In this document: piece by piece, positions 8,609 to 10,993 of the stretch
Layout: each line of letters opens with the position of its first letter
Numbering within the stretch: the stretch's first letter is position 1
DNA from: CAYJAD01 sp964372165
GTDB lineage: Bacteria > Desulfobacterota > Desulfovibrionia > Desulfovibrionales > Desulfovibrionaceae
Assembly: GCA_964372165.1 (NCBI GenBank)
Contig: CAYJPT010000074.1
Coordinates: 1-10,993 of the forward strand
DNA length: 10,993 bases
Direction: 5' to 3'
Program-made: the position numbers and the translations under genes
The notes under the pieces: model-generated
What the model was told of the DNA's origin: nothing
The model's database searches: none
What the model saw: only the letters and a program-made list of their open reading frames with translations

Positions 8609-8665
8609 CCCTTAAGATTTTTTCTATGGATTATGTTCAAGGTCAAGTCAGGGGCAACTTAAGGG
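8609..8665 (+). promoter_or_regulatory. Inverted repeat masking the ribosome site of the 8672 gene
   Basis: CCCTTAAG at 8609-8616 is perfectly complementary to CTTAAGGG at 8658-8665. The pairing extends after one mismatch by two more pairs (8606-8607 with 8667-8668). The right arm contains the Shine-Dalgarno AAGGG (8661-8665), 6 bases before ATG 8672. If both arms are in the transcript, the 8-bp stem with its 41-base loop would hide the ribosome site. The seven other genes have no such arrangement that I could see. Function is inference; the core CTTAAG is self-complementary, which lowers the significance. Confidence 0.35.
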
Positions 8666-8671
8666 CAAATA

Positions 8672-9847
8672 ATGGCTAAAAAACAAGTACGTTTTGCATT
8701 TGGAAAAAATTGGTCCGAATATGCAAAACACCATTTTGATGAAAAAGCCTTACAAGATGCACAAAATGCTTTACTGCAATTTTGCCGTATAGACTCGTTA
8801 AAAGGTTTGCGAATTCTTGATATTGGTTGCGGTAGTGGCATACATTCTCTTGCGGCTTTTCTTGCCGAGGCAGAGGAAATTGTTAGCTTTGATTATGATA
8901 TAAATTCTGTACTCACTGCTAAAGCTTTACACAAAGCTTATGGTTCACCAAAGTCATGGCAAATACTTTCTGGAGATGTGCTTGATAAAAATTTTATGCA
9001 ATCCTTAGGATTTTTTGATTTAGTCTATGCTTGGGGCTCTTTGCATCATACAGGCAGCTTAAAAGAAGCCTTAAACAACACAATTGCTTGTGTTAATAAA
9101 AATGGCTTACTTTACATAGCATTATACAGTTTCACCGCCTACCATAATAATACTGTGTTTGGTCAACCTTCGCCGCAAGAATGGATAAGCATTAAAAGAA
9201 AATATGTTACAGGTTCATCAATGACCAAAACTATTATTATTTTGCAATATATTTGGCGACGCTATTTTGCAGCGGCAAAACTTCATCCTATAAAGTTATT
9301 TTCATGTCTAAAGGTATTTATTAAAACTTGGAAAAATTACAGTATAAATCGTAGAGGTATGCATTTTCTTACAGATATGAAAGACTGGCTTGGCGGATAT
9401 CCTATGGAATTTATGTCAGAAAATGCTTGCATTGAAAAACTAGAACAACAAGATTTTGAAATTTTAGCCTTAAACACAGGAAGGGGGAATAGTGAGTATT
9501 TGTTTAGACCAAAGCATTGCAATAATCATTGGGATAAAATTTTAAATAGTAGAGAATATAATATATTACAAGGGCCTTTTAAACATCATACAGAATATAT
9601 GTGGATTGCTGAAATTGATACATCTTTGACGGGAGATTCTGAACAAGATTTGCAAGGTTCTACATTACGACTGTTGGAGGACAATAAGTTACTACATTTT
9701 GCGCATTGTCATAAACCAGCTTTACAAGCATTTGGGGCAGGGCGTTATCGCCACGAAAAGGGTATTTTATTCTTCTCCACATCAGATAACTCTGACCCAA
9801 ATACTAATGGAAAGCAATATACTTATTACTTAACAAACGCTGAGTAA
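8672..9847 (+). CDS. Class I SAM methyltransferase with distinctive C-terminal module, 391 aa
   Basis: The head RFAFGKNWSEYAKHHF (7-22) is a signature of a methyltransferase group frequent in O-antigen and capsule clusters. The SAM loop is ILDIGCGSG (48-56), with SFDYD (72-76) at strand 2, FDLVYAWGSLHHTG (115-128) after motif II and NGLLYIALYS (144-153). A family-typical stretch RRGMHFLTDMKDWLGGYPMEF (227-247) follows the core. The last 60 or so residues (about 332-391) form a separate module: LRLLEDNKLL, then GAGRYRH (355-361) and FFSTSDNSDPNTNG (367-380). I recall this kind of ending appended to other glycan-modifying enzymes, but cannot verify that here. The start has AAGGG 6 bases upstream. 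It lies 122 bases after the previous gene, so it may be separately controlled. It ends 73 bases from the convergent TetR gene, and I see no convincing terminator between them. The substrate is unknown. Confidence 0.87.
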   Translation: MAKKQVRFAFGKNWSEYAKHHFDEKALQDAQNALLQFCRIDSLKGLRILDIGCGSGIHSLAAFLAEAEEIVSFDYDINSVLTAKALHKAYGSPKSWQILSGDVLDKNFMQSLGFFDLVYAWGSLHHTGSLKEALNNTIACVNKNGLLYIALYSFTAYHNNTVFGQPSPQEWISIKRKYVTGSSMTKTIIILQYIWRRYFAAAKLHPIKLFSCLKVFIKTWKNYSINRRGMHFLTDMKDWLGGYPMEFMSENACIEKLEQQDFEILALNTGRGNSEYLFRPKHCNNHWDKILNSREYNILQGPFKHHTEYMWIAEIDTSLTGDSEQDLQGSTLRLLEDNKLLHFAHCHKPALQAFGAGRYRHEKGILFFSTSDNSDPNTNGKQYTYYLTNAE

Positions 9848-9920
9848 GAAAATGCATGCATAATAAGTTTAATAAAATAAAAATACTATGTGAGTTTTTA
9901 AGGGATTTAATTTAAACAAA

Positions 9921-10514
9921 TTATACTTTGCGTTTTTGACAGTTTTTTATAGCTCTTTCTACAAAATATAAAGCTTCCTCATAGAGGTTTTCCCCTGCAT
10001 ATGGCGTTAAAACACGAGTTCTGTTAACACCAACCATTAGTGAAATGATAACACGGGCTGTTTCGGCACTATCAAGTTGAGCAATGCTGCCATCTTCTAT
10101 GCCGCGGCGTAAATGAATTTCTAACTCATCATAAACCTGTTGAAAGCTTTTTGTCATAATATCGTGATCTGTTTTGGTTTTCATATCACTATAGGGTGAA
10201 CAGCGAACTAACACCAGCCAGTTGGAGTTTTTATCAATTGAAAAATCTAAATAAGCTTTGCAAAAATTTAAGACTGAATCATAACCAGTTTGGCCTTGAG
10301 CTGTAGCTTTACGTAAAACTTTAAGGAAATGCTCTAAAACATCCAGCGCAGCTGCCAAAAAGAGCTTTTCCTTATTGCCATAATGATGAGTTAAAAGCCC
10401 AAGGGCAACTCCAGCCTTTTGGGAGATTTTTTTGAATGTTGTTTCCACATAACCATATTCGCCAAAAAGCTCTTTAGCAGCGCTTAACAGCGCATCTTTT
10501 TTTGTCTGTTGCAT
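9921..10514 (-). CDS. TetR/AcrR family transcriptional regulator, 197 aa
   Basis: Small-molecule-responsive DNA-binding repressor, normally a dimer. The N-terminal domain shows the TetR helix-turn-helix: a first helix KKDALLSAAKELFGEYGY (5-22), then TTFKKISQKAGVALGLLTHHYGNKEKLF (residues 25-52), where the GLLTHHYGNKEKLF phrase is the recognition-helix region. The C-terminal 140 or so residues are the helical ligand and dimer domain, which is too variable to predict the effector. The start is set at the ATG complementary to 10512-10514, because the HTH begins just after it and a GGA (complement of 10521-10523) lies 6 bases upstream. An in-frame start at 10574 would add 20 residues and lacks both features. 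The gene has higher GC than the glycan genes and points toward them, so it may be unrelated to them. No partner pump or enzyme gene is visible upstream of it in the window. Confidence 0.9.
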   Translation of the reverse strand: MQQTKKDALLSAAKELFGEYGYVETTFKKISQKAGVALGLLTHHYGNKEKLFLAAALDVLEHFLKVLRKATAQGQTGYDSVLNFCKAYLDFSIDKNSNWLVLVRCSPYSDMKTKTDHDIMTKSFQQVYDELEIHLRRGIEDGSIAQLDSAETARVIISLMVGVNRTRVLTPYAGENLYEEALYFVERAIKNCQKRKV

Positions 10515-10533
10515 AGTGTTTCCGTCAATCATT

Positions 10534-10561
10534 AATATATAGAACATGAACAATATGTCTT
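10534..10561 (-). promoter_or_regulatory. Putative TetR promoter with palindromic operator
   Basis: On the minus strand, AAGACA (complement of 10556-10561, 4 of 6 to consensus) and TATATT (complement of 10534-10539, 5 of 6) are 16 bases apart. A 20-base hyphenated palindrome at 10537-10556 (ATAT, G, CATG, C, ATAT; 7 of 10 symmetric pairs) fills the spacer, as expected for an autoregulated TetR gene. The implied leader is short (about 13 bases). This is a pattern match only. Confidence 0.35.
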
Positions 10562-10606
10562 CATATTTTTGCAATTACATTGGCACAAAAAATATACAAT
10601 ATGACC

Positions 10607-10619
10607 AATTACTGTAATT
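10607..10619. repeat. Perfect 6-bp-arm palindrome AATTAC-T-GTAATT
   Basis: AATTAC and GTAATT are separated by one base. A third copy of AATTAC lies at 10573-10578, and ATTGG (10579-10583) with CCAAT (10605-10609) forms a further inverted pair. It is a possible regulator site upstream of the TetR gene. In AT-rich DNA, short palindromes of this kind also arise by chance. Confidence 0.25.
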
Positions 10620-10704
10620 TATTATCTGCCAAAAATAATATTATAATAATAATTAATGTCTTAAAATTTATAGCTATACTAATAAGCTCAATATTAATAA
10701 GATG

Positions 10705-10720
10705 CCCAAATTTTTTTGGG
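10705..10720 (+). terminator. Weak hairpin, possible terminator
   Basis: CCCAAA and TTTGGG surround a TTTT loop, followed by ACTGTTCTTTT. The stem has three G-C pairs and the downstream T-tract is interrupted, so it is a poor intrinsic terminator. No gene upstream obviously needs it. Confidence 0.2.
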
Positions 10721-10816
10721 ACTGTTCTTTTAGACATATTATATAAAAAAGTCAATATCTATAAAATAAGACTCGTGCAAACAATCACGACATTCTAATT
10801 TGTGAAGTTAAAAGCT

Positions 10817-10916
10817 AATGTATGCGGTTCGGTAAAGTTTTTTTCGCGTTGCAGCACCTCCGCATACGCTCCGTCGCAGCAAATTACTCAAAAAACCTTC
10901 CCCGACCTCATACATT
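10817..10916. repeat. About 100-base GC-rich imperfect stem-loop, probable dispersed intergenic element
   Basis: The outer arms AATGTATG (10817-10824) and CATACATT (10909-10916) are perfectly complementary. Moving inward, GGT (10826-10828) pairs with ACC (10905-10907), CGG (10830-10832) with CCG (10902-10904), AAG (10835-10837) with CTT (10897-10899), a run of six T (10839-10844) with six A (10890-10895), and TTGC (10849-10852) with GCAA (10879-10882). The inner part, 10821-10880, is 33/60 G+C, against 9/60 in 10621-10680. The high GC and fold suggest a REP- or MITE-like element, or a structured RNA. There is no coding frame and no recognisable tRNA, and target-site duplications are not clear. 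Confidence 0.5.
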
Positions 10917-10993
10917 TACATTGTTCAAATGAAATCTCTTATACATAAATTTGAAATTAGAATGCCGTGTACAAACAATTTACTTAGAAATAA

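Larger units (their letters stand above)
10575..10993. other. Intergenic stretch without a convincing gene
   Basis: Very AT-rich DNA (9 G/C in 60 bases at 10621-10680). The only open frame on the plus strand, 10580-10798, begins with TTG, has no ribosome site and gives a low-complexity Ile/Asn/Lys-rich peptide with no recognisable motif, so it is not called. The stretch contains the palindrome at 10607-10619, a weak hairpin at 10705-10720 and the GC-rich stem-loop at 10817-10916. Nothing is recognisable in 10917-10993; a TTGTTC/CATAAA pair there is too weak to call a promoter. Confidence 0.6.

Noticed and set aside
9848..9920. Bidirectional terminator between the convergent genes
   Set aside because: Only an AT-only pairing (GTTTAA at 9867 with TTAAAC at 9912) and a short palindrome are present; there is no GC stem with a T-tract.
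10515..10574. 20-residue N-terminal extension of the TetR protein
   Set aside because: The extension has no family similarity, while ATG at 10514 has a GGA at proper distance and places the HTH at the usual position.
10580..10798. 72-codon open frame on the plus strand, hydrophobic and Ile/Asn/Lys-rich
   Set aside because: TTG start without a ribosome site; the internal ATG at 10601 also lacks one. The composition simply mirrors very AT-rich DNA, and no motif is visible.
10817..10916. tRNA or known riboswitch in the GC-rich stem-loop
   Set aside because: It has no cloverleaf, CCA end or T-loop, and I recognise no riboswitch core. It is a single long imperfect hairpin.

Overview
The window is an AT-rich bacterial segment, with 25-37% GC in the rows I counted inside the main genes. 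It is densely coded, with seven plus-strand genes and one convergent minus-strand regulator gene. Shine-Dalgarno sites are clear, and stop/start junctions are as close as a 1-base overlap. It looks like part of a surface-glycan island (LPS O-antigen, capsule or flagellar glycan) from a low-GC proteobacterium. The TetR protein and the glycan proteins recall Desulfovibrionaceae or Lawsonia-like bacteria to me, but that is memory-based and low confidence. There are no rRNAs, tRNAs, CRISPR arrays or transposases. All eight genes look intact.

Layout. Bases 30-8549 hold six same-strand genes that probably form one transcript. The order is a GT-B glycosyltransferase, a two-domain polysaccharide deacetylase-like plus methyltransferase protein, a GT4 glycosyltransferase, a class II glutamine amidotransferase (asparagine synthase family), a B12-binding-type radical SAM enzyme with extra C-terminal modules, and a zinc-ribbon SAM methyltransferase. 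Only 29 bases precede the first gene, so the operon probably continues to the left. After a 122-base gap with an inverted repeat that overlaps the next ribosome site, a third methyltransferase (8672-9847) ends in a distinctive C-terminal module. A TetR-family repressor (9921-10514, minus strand) converges on it, and its promoter side faces about 480 bases without a convincing gene. That stretch carries a palindromic operator candidate and, at 10817-10916, a GC-rich imperfect stem-loop about 100 bases long that looks like a dispersed intergenic repeat.

How the genes may work together (inference). The two glycosyltransferases would build part of an oligosaccharide. The other enzymes would decorate sugars or sugar precursors by amide formation, deacetylation, O/N/C-methylation and a radical reaction. 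Polymer export, polymerisation and nucleotide-sugar supply genes are not in the window. The substrate cannot be read from sequence. The TetR gene has higher GC (about 38-43% in most rows counted) than the glycan genes, so it may belong to the host backbone with the glycan block as an acquired island.
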